64,000 bases of DNA, from positions 63,006 to 127,005 of the forward strand of contig NZ_LMEY01000009.1 of the NCBI RefSeq assembly GCF_001426665.1. Reading direction: 5' to 3'. The position numbers were made by a program, and so were the translations under genes. The notes under the pieces are model-generated. The model saw only the letters and a list, made by a program, of their open reading frames with translations. It did not search any database and was not told the origin of the DNA. Positions within the stretch are counted from its first letter, which is position 1; the number at the start of each line of letters is the position of its first letter. Of the stretch, positions 45,940-55,031 are shown piece after piece. This stretch comes from Rhizobium sp. Root1334 (GTDB lineage Bacteria > Pseudomonadota > Alphaproteobacteria > Rhizobiales > Rhizobiaceae).

Positions 45940-46812
45940 ATGATGAGTGACGTAGCGATGATCGGGCTGGGACGTATGGGCGGTGCGCTCGCCAAGACGC
46001 TTGTGACTTCCGGCAAAAGCGTCACGGTCTGGAATCGAAGCCAAGGCAAAACGGACGCCCTGGAGCGCATCGGCGCCTTGAAGGCGGAAACGCCGGCCGC
46101 TGCTATTGCCAGCAGCAGCACGCTCATCGTCTGCTTGTCGGACTACGCTGCAACGTCGATCGTCCTCGATGGCTCGCACGGAACTGATTTTCTTGAAGGA
46201 AAGACAGTCGTCCAACTCACGTCAGGCACGCCGAAGCAAGCTCGCCATCTCGAACGATGGGTGGAGGCCCGTGGAGGAACCTATCTTGACGGCGCAATTT
46301 CGGCTTGGCCTGATCAGATCGGTGGACCTGAAGCTTCGATAGTTATTGCCGGACGGGAAAGCGTTCTAACCTCGGCTGAACCGATCCTGAAACTGCTGGC
46401 TCCAAACCTCTCTCACGTCGGAACTGACATCGGCCGCGCAAAAATTCTCTTCAATGCGGCGCTTTCCTATTTCGCCGGGCACTGGATTGGTTTCAGCCAT
46501 GGTGCGGCAATGTACGCAGCGGAGGGAATGGATGTCGCTGAGTTTGGCGAAGCTATCGCTGCCCTGTCACCCATGTTTGCAGATGATGTGCGCCACATGG
46601 GGCAAGCTATTACAGGTAACAGATTTGCTGATCCCCAAAGCACCATCAAGTCGGTTGGTGTGGACATATCCCGACTTGTAGAAATAGCGGACGATTTGAA
46701 TATCAGTGCCGCGTTTCCGGAATTTGCGGCCAGCCTATTTAGGAACGCTGCAGAGGCAGGGTACGGCGCAGAGGAGCACTGCGCAATCTTCAAAGTCATT
46801 CGCTCGCAATGA
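45940..46812 (+). CDS. NAD(P)-binding beta-hydroxyacid dehydrogenase / imine-reductase-like protein
   Basis: 290 aa with Rossmann motif MIGLGRMGGALAKTLVTSGK at the N-terminus and a 6PGDH-like helical C-terminal half. The LDGAISAWPDQIGGPEASIV segment stands where hydroxyacid dehydrogenases have DAPVSGG, and the catalytic lysine position (RAKILFNAALSYFAG) is not the usual K-x-x-N. That is the pattern of imine-reductase-like proteins. Controlled by the divergent TetR. Confidence 0.78.
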   Translation: MMSDVAMIGLGRMGGALAKTLVTSGKSVTVWNRSQGKTDALERIGALKAETPAAAIASSSTLIVCLSDYAATSIVLDGSHGTDFLEGKTVVQLTSGTPKQARHLERWVEARGGTYLDGAISAWPDQIGGPEASIVIAGRESVLTSAEPILKLLAPNLSHVGTDIGRAKILFNAALSYFAGHWIGFSHGAAMYAAEGMDVAEFGEAIAALSPMFADDVRHMGQAITGNRFADPQSTIKSVGVDISRLVEIADDLNISAAFPEFAASLFRNAAEAGYGAEEHCAIFKVIRSQ

Positions 46813-46932
46813 GCCACATCAGTATGTCACTTCCAAATGCTGATCTTGGCGAGATCTGTATTTGCAAGAGTCGTTGATGGTGATTTCCCTGACGGGGAGG
46901 CAATTTAGCAATTTACAAGAGAGGATGATCGG

Positions 46933-47688
46933 GTGGATTTGAAATTTGCACCTCTCGACGGATTGCACTCTAACTGGTTGCCAGTCAGGGGTGGAGAATC
47001 CGGAAATACTGTTTTTCGACGTGCCGATGCGCAGGCATACGCAAAAATCGCGCCTGCCGCCCGGCGGATAGAACTTGCCGAGGAGCGCGACCGGCTCACT
47101 TGGCTGGAGGGGCGAGGCGTGGCGTGTCCCGAAGTGATCAGTTGGCGGGAAGAGAAGGAAGGCGCGTGTCTGGTGATTACAGCCATTCCCGGAGTGCCGG
47201 CAGCAGATCTTTCAGGATGCGACTTGCTCAAGGCATGGCCGTCGATGGTGGATCAACTCAATGCTGTTCACTGCCTGTCGGCAGAGGAATGCCCGTTTGA
47301 GCGCAGGTTGTCAGGAATGTTCGCACGCGCTGTTGATGTCGTTTCCCGCAATGCCGTTAACCCCGACTTCTTGCCAGACGAGGACAAGCTTACGCCGCAG
47401 CCTGAGCTTCTAGCCCGGATCGAACGCGAGTTAGCGGTGCGACTCGAGCAGGAAAGTCGCGAATTGACGGTTTGCCACCGTGATCCCTGCATGCCGAACT
47501 TCATGGTAAGCATCAAAAATCTGCAATGCACTGGTCTGATTGACGTTGGTCGACTTGGAAACCGGAGGTGCATGCGCAAATTCCCGAACCGTGGCTGTGC
47601 CACCGCTATGATTGGTTCATCGACATGCTCTTTGCCGAAATGTAGCGCCCATTCCGGCCGTGAACGTGTTTGCGAGAGAGCCACATGA
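46933..47688 (+). pseudogene. StrA-like aminoglycoside 3''-phosphotransferase with replaced C-terminus
   Basis: The first 209 residues follow APH(3'')-I (StrA) closely: SNWLPVRGGESGNTVFRR, ACLVITAIPGVPAADLSG, FERRLSGMFARAVDVVSRNA, then the catalytic loop VCHRDPCMPNFM and the metal site CTGLIDVGRLG. After 47560 the similarity stops; the last 42 residues are unrelated and arginine-rich. Another frame there reads PEVHAQIPEPWLCHRYDWFI with a stop soon after, the end of some other protein. About 60 C-terminal residues of StrA are missing, so activity is doubtful. GTG start 46933. Confidence 0.75.
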
Positions 47689-47717
47689 AAAGCCCCACGC
47701 CTGAACAGGCGTAGGGC
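47688..47717 (-). terminator. Rho-independent terminator of the minus-strand ABC operon
   Basis: GCCCCACGCCTG (47692-47703) pairs with CAGGCGTAGGGC (47706-47717) with a single mismatch and, read on the minus strand, is followed by TTTT. It lies nine bases beyond the AfuA-like gene stop. Confidence 0.8.
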
Positions 47718-47725
47718 AAGGGTGC

Positions 47726-48868
47726 TTAGCGGGAGTGCTGCAGCCAGAAATCTTGCCAGTCCTGAAGCTTGGCGAAATCATCCGGTGTGGTTTCGGAGTG
47801 GTTCACGTAGAGAAGATCGGCGTATTTGGCGATGCCGGATACTTCTTTCTCCGGCATCTTGGCCTCGATGTTGGTCGAGATCTTGCCATCGCCGAGCTGC
47901 GGCGCCATGCCTTCTTCGGTCATCATGAAGCGGGCGAAGAGCTTGGCCGCATTGGGGCTCTTGGTGCCGGCTGCGATCACCGCGACGCGTGGCGTGAGCT
48001 GACCGACCCAAGGTTTCATTTCCTTGCAGATGCCCATCCCGTAACCATCCTTCTTGGCGTCACGGAAAATGGCAACGCTGAGGAAGCCGATCGGCGGCTT
48101 TTCCTGGCCAGGAGCGCCAATGACCGGACCGACGTCGGTATCGCTGCGGGTGACCATCGGCTTGTTCTGGGCCAAACGCTTGACCCATTCGGCCGTGGCA
48201 CTTGCTTCCTCGGTCTTCAGCTCTTCACCGAACTGGGCCTTGTAGGCCTCACGCATCGCGGCGTCGTCGTTTGTGGCGATCTGGTTGAACCAGAACATGG
48301 TTTCGTTGCGCAAAAGCGGATCGGGGATCGCGACACGTCCCTTCCACTCCGCGGTCGTCAATGCCCAGAGATTGCTCACCGGGCAGGCCTCACCGTGAAC
48401 GTCGGTGTTATAGGCGAAAACCCACGGATTGTTGCTGGTGATCGCCGGGCTCTGATAGGCGGCCGGGATCTTGTCCTTGAGGTCAGGGGCAAGCCAGGAA
48501 ATGCCAAGGCCCTGCGGGAGGATCTGGCTGGTCACCGACGGCAGATTGCTCATGTTGAACACGTCGGTGCGCACGTTGCCGGCGGTCGCTTCACGGGCGA
48601 TGATCTGCTCCTGATCCTGGCCGCTCATCTTCACGCCGGTCGCCTTTAGGCCGTATTTCGCCGAGAAGTTCTCGGCCATCGTGACGATCTTGCCGGTTGC
48701 GTCGATAACGGTAATCGGCGGTTCTTTCTTGGCCGCCTCGATAAGTGCTTCCAGCGAATATTCGCTATCCGGAATACCGATTTCCTTGGTCTCCTGGGAC
48801 ATTGCGTTTGTCAGGCCGATCGCCAGAACGGAAACGCCCGTCATGAGGCCGATGAGTGTTTTAGGCAT
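47726..48868 (-). CDS. AfuA/FbpA-like ABC transporter substrate-binding protein
   Basis: 380 aa periplasmic protein with signal peptide (MPKTLIGLMTGVSVLAIGLT, cleaved before QETKEI). It has the extracellular-binding-protein type 1/8 fold seen in ferric iron, putrescine and 2-aminoethylphosphonate systems: AREATAGNVRTDVFNMSNLP near residue 95, then ITSNNPWVFAYNTDVHGEAC. Tyr ligand pairs typical of FbpA could not be confirmed. Downstream of the ATPase and permease in one transcript, so it serves that importer. Confidence 0.8.
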   Translation of the reverse strand: MPKTLIGLMTGVSVLAIGLTNAMSQETKEIGIPDSEYSLEALIEAAKKEPPITVIDATGKIVTMAENFSAKYGLKATGVKMSGQDQEQIIAREATAGNVRTDVFNMSNLPSVTSQILPQGLGISWLAPDLKDKIPAAYQSPAITSNNPWVFAYNTDVHGEACPVSNLWALTTAEWKGRVAIPDPLLRNETMFWFNQIATNDDAAMREAYKAQFGEELKTEEASATAEWVKRLAQNKPMVTRSDTDVGPVIGAPGQEKPPIGFLSVAIFRDAKKDGYGMGICKEMKPWVGQLTPRVAVIAAGTKSPNAAKLFARFMMTEEGMAPQLGDGKISTNIEAKMPEKEVSGIAKYADLLYVNHSETTPDDFAKLQDWQDFWLQHSR

Positions 48869-48904
48869 GTTTTTCCTCCGTTGCCTTTGGTTTTCGCGTG
48901 CCGG

Positions 48905-50005
48905 TCAAAGGGCGACGCGCTTCTTCTCCTGGTCGAAAAGATGCAAATGCTGCCTCTCGACCCAGAAATGGATAATTTCACCCGCCGCCCGGTGTGGGTT
49001 TTCAGTGGCGATCGCAAAAAAGCGACTTCCGTCCACGTCAAGCTCGACAATCCAGCTACCGCCCGTCGGAACGACGTCGACGATGGCTGCGCGTCCTGCG
49101 GCGCATTGTGCGGCTTGGTCATCGGCAAGCGAACCGAGGCGCACGGCCTCCGGGCGGATGCCGGCGGAGGCGACCGGGGCGCCGCTTAATCCGAAATGTG
49201 CGAGAAGCGTGTTGAGCCAGCCGAGCAGCGGGCTGGATTGCTCCGCATTCATCTCGATGATGTTGATCGGTAGACTGCCGACGAACTCGGCGACGAAACG
49301 GTTGGCGGGACGCTCGTAGATGTCGTCAGGTGTGCCGACCTGCTGCAGTTCGCCCTCGCTCATCACGGCGATGGTCGTCGCAAGCGTCATCGCTTCCCAC
49401 TGATCGTGGGTGACGAAGACGATGGTCGATCCGGCTTCCGCGTGGATACGCTTCAATTCCGCGCGCATTTCCAGCCTGAGTTTGGCGTCGAGGTTGGAGA
49501 GGGGTTCGTCGAGCAGGATGATGGATGGGTTGAGCGCCAGCATGCGGGCCAGTGCCACGCGCTGTTGCTGTCCGCCGGAGAGCTGCGCCGGGTAGCGGTT
49601 CGCATATTTTGCGATGCCAAGCTTCGTCATGACCCGGTCGACGGTCGCATCGCATTCGGCGGTGGCAATCTTGCGCAGCTTCAGTCCGAACTCGACATTC
49701 TGGCGGATCGTCATGTGCGGCCAAAGGGCGTAGTTCTGGAAAACCAGGCCCATGTTGCGCTTTTCCGGCACGGTGAAAATGCCTTCCGGCACTGAAACGA
49801 TCGGCTTGCCGTCGATGAGAATGCGGCCGTCGGTCGGGTGCTCGAGACCTGCGATCATGCGCAACGTCGTCGTCTTGCCGCAGCCGGATGGGCCGAGCAG
49901 GCAGAGAAACTCCGACTTGCCGATTTCCATGCTGAGATTGCCGATTGCGGCGGGGATGCCGCGGCCGTAGCTTTTGCCGATATTTTCCAATGTGATGCTG
50001 GACAT
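48905..50005 (-). CDS. ABC transporter ATP-binding protein (FbpC/PotA type)
   Basis: 366 aa. Walker A LLGPSGCGKTTTLRMIAGLE near residue 37, the Q-loop in LVFQNYALWPHMTIRQNV, signature PAQLSGGQQQRVALARMLAL near 138, Walker B ILLDEPLSNLDAKLRLEMRA, and a C-terminal TOBE domain from about residue 280. Its start ATG overlaps the stop of the permease gene by one base, so translation is coupled. Energises the double permease. Confidence 0.93.
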   Translation of the reverse strand: MSSITLENIGKSYGRGIPAAIGNLSMEIGKSEFLCLLGPSGCGKTTTLRMIAGLEHPTDGRILIDGKPIVSVPEGIFTVPEKRNMGLVFQNYALWPHMTIRQNVEFGLKLRKIATAECDATVDRVMTKLGIAKYANRYPAQLSGGQQQRVALARMLALNPSIILLDEPLSNLDAKLRLEMRAELKRIHAEAGSTIVFVTHDQWEAMTLATTIAVMSEGELQQVGTPDDIYERPANRFVAEFVGSLPINIIEMNAEQSSPLLGWLNTLLAHFGLSGAPVASAGIRPEAVRLGSLADDQAAQCAAGRAAIVDVVPTGGSWIVELDVDGSRFFAIATENPHRAAGEIIHFWVERQHLHLFDQEKKRVAL

Positions 50006-51849
50006 TACTTGGCTCCGATCCCGTCTGAGAGGTTGCTCTTGCCGATTTTCTGGACGACCATCGTGCCGGTGAAGGCGACGACGCAGAGCATCAGGACCAC
50101 TGCGTTTGCAGCCTGGCTGTAGCCATAATCGACAAGACGGATTGCGTAGGTGGTGAGGAGGTCTGTGCCGGGAACGGCAAGGACGACGACGAGGCTGAGA
50201 CCCTTGATGCCGGAGATGAAGGGCAACAGGATTGCCGAGACCAGAGCGCCGCGCTGGATTGGCAGGACGATGGAGCGCATGCGGCGGAACCAGCCGGCGC
50301 CGACGATCTGCCCAGCCTCCTCGGGGTCCCGGCCAAGCTGCATCATCGAAGAAATGCCCGCACGGGAAGCGAACGGCATCTGGTCGGCCAGGATGGCAAG
50401 GACCAGGATGAATGGTGTCCCATAGAGCGCCGGCAGCGGCGGACGCGCGACGGCGAACATTGAAAGATAGGCGGCCGCAAAAGCAATGCCGGGTACCAGA
50501 TAGGGCAGGAAGGTGATCTGACGCAGCCCCACGGAGACAAAGCGCACGGGCGACCGCACGACGCTATAGCCGACGAGCAATCCGAGCACCCCGGCGCCGG
50601 TGGCGGCAAGCCCGACCATCCAGACCGTGTTCCAAAGCGCCAGCCAGAACTCGCCGGTCAGGAGAATGCCCTGACGCAGGGCAGTCGTACCAAGATCGGT
50701 GCCGATCCAATAATCGAGGGTGAAGTTGTCCAGGTTGAAAGAACCCGGTACCCGCATCACCGTCGTCAGCGCCAGAGCGATAAGCGGTATGCCCGCACTA
50801 ACGGCAAACATAGCGAACGCCCAAACAACAGTCGGAACTTGCCATTTTCCCAGCGGGGTCTGGCGGACCATGGCTCCCTTTGAACCGATGGTGACAAAGC
50901 GCTTGGCCTCTTTCAACAGGCGCATGTCGATGATAACGGAAATCGTGCCGATGACGACGATGACGCCGGCAAGCACTGCGGAGGCGCCTGCCTGGCTGGT
51001 GGAGATGGCGCGAAACAGCGATGTCGCGAGCACATCGAAGCCCACCGGGACACCGAGCACATAGGCAACGCCGAAATCCCCAAGGCACTTGGCGAAGATT
51101 AGCGTTGCGGCTGAAACGAGCGCGGGCAGCATCAGCGGCAGAATGATCTTGCCTGCCACGACGGTGGGACGTGCGCCAAGACTGCGCGCTGCGTCCTCAA
51201 GCTGCGTGTCGAATTGCTTGAGTGCGTTGCCGAACAACAGGATGACGAAAGGTGCATAGTGCAGCGCAAGGATCAGCGCGATCGGCAGGGCGCCATAGGC
51301 AAACCAGTCTGGCGGCGTGAAGCCGAAAGTCTCCATCCAGCTGGGGAGCCCGCCCGTCGTGCGGTTCTTGAAGAGCGTCAGCCAGGCGAGGGCGAACGTC
51401 CAGGACGGCAACATGTAGGGCACGAGCAGGGCCGTCGAGAACCATTTCTTGCCAATCAGATCCGTGCGGCTGAGCAGCCAGCCGATCGGCGCGCCGACGA
51501 GGAAGGCAATGATGATCGCTGCGGCGGAAATGATTGCGGTATTGGCCAGCGGGCACCAGAACAGATCCCGTGAGATCGGCGAGAACAGCGCACGGCGCAA
51601 ATAGTAGACCGTAAACTCGCCGAGCGGCTGCTTGCTGCGTGCCACATCGGCAAAATGCACCGTGATCGCGTCGGCGAGCAGCAGAACGACCGGGGCAAGA
51701 ATGAGATAGCAGAAAACGGCCAGCAGAAGCAGACTGAGCAGCAGTGTCGGGTCAGCGCTGTTGACGCGCATCAGGTAGGAGAGCCTTCTCCAGGGTGTGG
51801 CCGGTCGAGGACGCAGACGGTCCTCCGGCAAAGTGTTTTGCAGGGTCAT
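50005..51849 (-). CDS. ABC transporter permease, two fused membrane domains (FbpB type)
   Basis: 614 aa with about 12 membrane spans and two BPD_transp_1 domains, as in ferric-iron FbpB. Each half has an EAA-like coupling loop: EDAARSLGARPTVVAGKIIL near residue 220 and EEAGQIVGAGWFRRMRSIVL near 520. Fused double permeases mark the iron/phosphonate/polyamine-like group. It lies between the PhnD-like protein gene (48-base gap) and the ATPase gene (1-base overlap). Confidence 0.92.
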   Translation of the reverse strand: MTLQNTLPEDRLRPRPATPWRRLSYLMRVNSADPTLLLSLLLLAVFCYLILAPVVLLLADAITVHFADVARSKQPLGEFTVYYLRRALFSPISRDLFWCPLANTAIISAAAIIIAFLVGAPIGWLLSRTDLIGKKWFSTALLVPYMLPSWTFALAWLTLFKNRTTGGLPSWMETFGFTPPDWFAYGALPIALILALHYAPFVILLFGNALKQFDTQLEDAARSLGARPTVVAGKIILPLMLPALVSAATLIFAKCLGDFGVAYVLGVPVGFDVLATSLFRAISTSQAGASAVLAGVIVVIGTISVIIDMRLLKEAKRFVTIGSKGAMVRQTPLGKWQVPTVVWAFAMFAVSAGIPLIALALTTVMRVPGSFNLDNFTLDYWIGTDLGTTALRQGILLTGEFWLALWNTVWMVGLAATGAGVLGLLVGYSVVRSPVRFVSVGLRQITFLPYLVPGIAFAAAYLSMFAVARPPLPALYGTPFILVLAILADQMPFASRAGISSMMQLGRDPEEAGQIVGAGWFRRMRSIVLPIQRGALVSAILLPFISGIKGLSLVVVLAVPGTDLLTTYAIRLVDYGYSQAANAVVLMLCVVAFTGTMVVQKIGKSNLSDGIGAK

Positions 51850-51897
51850 GGGCTCACTTGTTTCGTGCGGAAGGGAAGGGGGTGTCTTTTAGATTTG

Positions 51898-52860
51898 TCA
51901 GTCCGGCAAGGCGCCGACCGCAGCGACGACCTCGCGAACAGTCTGCCATGCCGCATCGTAGCGGACCGGCAGGAACTCCTCGTCGCCGTTGAAGGCGGCT
52001 GTCATCTCGGGCGGAAAGTGGAAAGCAAAGAAACAGGTTTTCAGTTTCTTCGTCAGATCGGGATGAAGATCATGGGCGTGAGCAAAAGCCGATGTTGGAA
52101 ATAACGGGCTTTCATACAACACTCGTATGGCTTTCGGGTCGACCGCGCCGCGCTCCACCAGGCGCTGGAGCACATCCGATGCGACGGCCGCCATGTCGTA
52201 GTCGCCGGACACCACACCCATAACGGACTTGTCGTGCGCACCAGACATGATCGGTTTGTAGTCGATGTCGGGCGTCAGACCATTGACAGGAAACAAGGCC
52301 CGCGGCGCAAGATTGCCGGAATTCGACCCCGCAGAGACATGCGCGACACGTTTGCCTTTCAGGTCGGCGAGCATGTGGTAGGGCGACCCGGCACGTACGA
52401 TTGCAACCAGATGGTAGCCACGCACTTCGCCGTTCTGTCCTTTCGTGGCGAACGGCACCGCCCCGGCTGTGTTGACGGCGGCAACCGTGGGGCCGGTGGA
52501 AAAACCGGCAAAATGCAGCCGGCCGGCCCGCATGGCAGCGATCTCGGCTGAAACCGATTGCACAGGATAATAAACGATCTGCCGGTTTAGACAGGCCGCA
52601 AGATGTCTTGTGAACGGCCGAAAAAGTTGCGCATAGACCGCCGGTTCCTCGATGGGGGTAAATCCCCAGACAAGTGTATCCGGGTTTCGCCATTTCGACG
52701 TATCCAACGGCGTATCCGCGACAAGATCACCGTCGGCATCGCAATAGGCCGCGTCCAAGTCTACGCGTTGATGACACGATTCGGCATAAGCTGCGGTACT
52801 GCTGATCAATAGTAGGGCGATCAGAATTCCGCATGCCGCAAGGGCGCGGTGGCACTTCAT
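51898..52860 (-). CDS. PhnD-like phosphate/phosphite/phosphonate binding protein
   Basis: 320 aa with signal peptide (MKCHRALAACGILIALLLIS, cleaved after YA). PhnD fold: YPVQSVSAEIAAMRAGRLHF and AGFSTGPTVAAVN near residues 97-130, LADLKGKRVAHVSAGSNSGN near 166, and MGVVSGDYDMAAVASDVLQR near 215. It is the first gene of the minus-strand operon, so the importer has two unrelated types of binding protein. Ribosome site GGGAGGAG precedes the ATG. Confidence 0.85.
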   Translation of the reverse strand: MKCHRALAACGILIALLLISSTAAYAESCHQRVDLDAAYCDADGDLVADTPLDTSKWRNPDTLVWGFTPIEEPAVYAQLFRPFTRHLAACLNRQIVYYPVQSVSAEIAAMRAGRLHFAGFSTGPTVAAVNTAGAVPFATKGQNGEVRGYHLVAIVRAGSPYHMLADLKGKRVAHVSAGSNSGNLAPRALFPVNGLTPDIDYKPIMSGAHDKSVMGVVSGDYDMAAVASDVLQRLVERGAVDPKAIRVLYESPLFPTSAFAHAHDLHPDLTKKLKTCFFAFHFPPEMTAAFNGDEEFLPVRYDAAWQTVREVVAAVGALPD

Positions 52861-52908
52861 TTTTCTCCTCCCGAAGCGGTTTACCGTCTCGCGTTCGGCA
52901 AAGCACTT

Positions 52909-52955
52909 GCTATAGGAAGAGGACTATCCTGAAATTCCTGTCAGAGTCCTGTCAG
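52909..52955 (-). promoter_or_regulatory. Direct-repeat (Pho-box-like) site with -10 element for the ABC operon
   Basis: On the minus strand CTGACAG-N4-CTGACAG (52938-52955) is followed after four bases by a weaker TTCAGGA copy, an 11-base period typical of OmpR/PhoB-class regulators. A TATAGC -10 candidate (52909-52914) lies 23 bases beyond, so the site would replace the -35. Plus-strand form CTGTCAG-AGTC-CTGTCAG matches the 7-4-7 layout of Pho boxes. It also sits 5 bases from the response-regulator start. Confidence 0.7.
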
Positions 52956-52959
52956 CCTC

Positions 52960-53640
52960 ATGCGTATTCTCGTCATAGAAGATTCTGTTGATATCGCCGA
53001 AGCGATCGAAGCGAAGCTCTCGCGGGCAGGGCACCATGTGACATTGGCCCAAGACGGCATCTCGGGGGAGGAGTTGGCTATTCATGGCGAGTTTGATGTC
53101 GTGGTCCTCGACATCAACCTTCCCGGCCGTAGCGGATTCGAGGTGATGGCTCATCTGCGGCGGCGCAATTCGGCAACGCCGGTCCTCGTTACCACCGCCC
53201 GCAACCAGCTGGATGACAAGATAAGCCTGCTTGATCTCGGCGCGGACGACTACATCGTCAAGCCGTTCGATCTCAGCGAACTCGAGGCGCGGCTGAGGGC
53301 GGTGACACGCCGGCACCAGGGGCTTGCCAATTCGCTGATCCGGGTCGGCCTGCTTGAGGTAGACATGTCCGCCCGCGCCGCTCGTGTGGGTGGAGAGCCG
53401 CTTGAGTTAGGGCGGCGCGAATTCGAGGTTCTGGAGATGCTTGCGGCCCATGCGGGCAATACCGTCAGCAAGGAGAGGCTCTACATAAAGCTCTTTGGCC
53501 ACGATGATTCCGGGACGCCAAACGCCGTCGAACTGCTTGTCTCGCGGGTCCGCAAAAAACTGGAAGCCGTCAATGTCGAGATCGTCACGCACCGGGGGGC
53601 CGGATACATGCTGCGCGGCAAGCTCAATGCGGTGTATTGA
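52960..53640 (+). CDS. OmpR-family response regulator (TctD-like)
   Basis: 226 aa. Receiver domain: MRILVIEDSVDIAEAIEAKL with acidic pair, phospho-acceptor Asp in VVVLDINLPGRSGFEVM near residue 51, Thr in VTTARNQ, Lys in DYIVKPFDLSEL near 101. Winged-helix C-domain (LELGRREFEVLEMLAAHAGN, AVELLVSRVRKKLEAVNVEI) follows. Its stop overlaps the kinase start (ATGA). Expected to bind the direct repeats just upstream and control the divergent importer. Confidence 0.93.
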   Translation: MRILVIEDSVDIAEAIEAKLSRAGHHVTLAQDGISGEELAIHGEFDVVVLDINLPGRSGFEVMAHLRRRNSATPVLVTTARNQLDDKISLLDLGADDYIVKPFDLSELEARLRAVTRRHQGLANSLIRVGLLEVDMSARAARVGGEPLELGRREFEVLEMLAAHAGNTVSKERLYIKLFGHDDSGTPNAVELLVSRVRKKLEAVNVEIVTHRGAGYMLRGKLNAVY

Positions 53641-55031
53641 TGGCGCGCCTGTCGATAGAGCGGCGGTTGCTGATCAGCACAGTGTGCCTTTTCCTTGTTA
53701 TCGGAAGCGTGCTTGCCCTGACGGTCCGCGCCTATGCCCGCCGTGCGGCGGATGAGGCTTTCGATCGCGTACTGACAGCATCGGCCCTCGCCATTGCCGA
53801 TACTGTTGGCATTGAAGAAGGCGAAGTGACTGTTGATATTCCGTACTCGGCATTTGCCATTCTTGGAACGTCGCGTCTCAACCGTGTTTTCTACAAGGTC
53901 ACTGCTCCCGATGGCAGCCTTGCCACAGGTTCGCCTATTCTCGGCCTGGACATACCGGCCGTGAGGGACCGAGCACTGCATCTTTATGATGCCCTCTACC
54001 GGGAAAATCCGGTGCGGATTGCTTCCGTGCAGCGCTACCGTGCCGACACGGTGACAGGTGCTGGCGGCTGGATCGGTGTTATGGTCGCGGAGACAAGGGA
54101 GGCACGCCAGGAGCTTGCCGGCGAGTTGACTGTCAAGGGAATGCTGCCGGCTGTCGCAATTGCACTTCTATCGGGTGGCCTCATTCTCGTGTCAGTGCGC
54201 TCGGCGTTCTCGCCACTCCGTCTGATTGAAAGCAACCTGCGGGCGCGGCGCCCATCCGATCTGAGCCGTATCGAGAAGGAAGTGCCGGTCGAGGTTTCAG
54301 CCCTGGTTTCCGCGCTAAACGAATTCATGGACCGGTTGGGTTCGGTACTCGACGGAGTAAAGCGTGTCACTGCCGATGCCGCTCATCAATTGCGAACCCC
54401 TCTGGCCGCTATTCAAGCACAAGCCGAGGTCGGGCTTGACGAGGCCGAAGACCCGCACCTCAAAAGACGGCTTTCCCGGATTTATCACAACGCACGCGAG
54501 GCTGGCTTGCTGGCAAACATGCTGCTCTCCGACGCAACGACGATGCACCGTCTTGAAACGCAGGAGCGCGAAATCATCGATTTTCGCAAGGCGGCGGAAG
54601 ATGCCTTGCAGATGTTGAAGGCAGAAAGTGCCTATGCAAATCTGATGCAACTTCTGGTCCTGAATATGCAGGAAAGTCCTGTCCCAATCGTCGCGGAACA
54701 TGTCGCCTGCCGGGAAATGGTTCGCAACATCGTCGAGAACGCTTTTATCCATGCCCCTGGTCCGACATGCGTGCACCTTTCCATATGGCAAGGTCACGCG
54801 GTACTTCAAGTGATGGACAGGGGACCGGGTATACCGGACTCTTCGAAGAGTAAGGTGTTTCAGCGTTTTGCACGCGCGCATGAACGTCATCCGGGCACGG
54901 GCCTTGGCCTTGCTATCGCCAAGGATGTTGCGGTGGCGTTCGGGGGCGCGATTTCCATTGCGGATCGCGCAGGCGGAGGGCTTATCGTCGAGGTCGCTTT
55001 ACCGATCGTTGCAGATGGAGATGCCTCGTGA
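53637..55031 (+). CDS. Sensor histidine kinase (TctE-like)
   Basis: 464 aa inner-membrane kinase. First span around residues 9-30, periplasmic sensor to about 160, second span near 168-186. HisKA: TADAAHQLRTPLAAIQAQAE with the phosphorylated His near residue 247. ATPase N-box NIVENAFIHAP near 367, G-boxes DRGPGIPDSS and FARAHERHPGTGLGLAIA. All catalytic residues are present. Gene overlaps both neighbours by four bases, forming a tight regulator-kinase-binding-protein operon. Confidence 0.93.
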   Translation: MMARLSIERRLLISTVCLFLVIGSVLALTVRAYARRAADEAFDRVLTASALAIADTVGIEEGEVTVDIPYSAFAILGTSRLNRVFYKVTAPDGSLATGSPILGLDIPAVRDRALHLYDALYRENPVRIASVQRYRADTVTGAGGWIGVMVAETREARQELAGELTVKGMLPAVAIALLSGGLILVSVRSAFSPLRLIESNLRARRPSDLSRIEKEVPVEVSALVSALNEFMDRLGSVLDGVKRVTADAAHQLRTPLAAIQAQAEVGLDEAEDPHLKRRLSRIYHNAREAGLLANMLLSDATTMHRLETQEREIIDFRKAAEDALQMLKAESAYANLMQLLVLNMQESPVPIVAEHVACREMVRNIVENAFIHAPGPTCVHLSIWQGHAVLQVMDRGPGIPDSSKSKVFQRFARAHERHPGTGLGLAIAKDVAVAFGGAISIADRAGGGLIVEVALPIVADGDAS

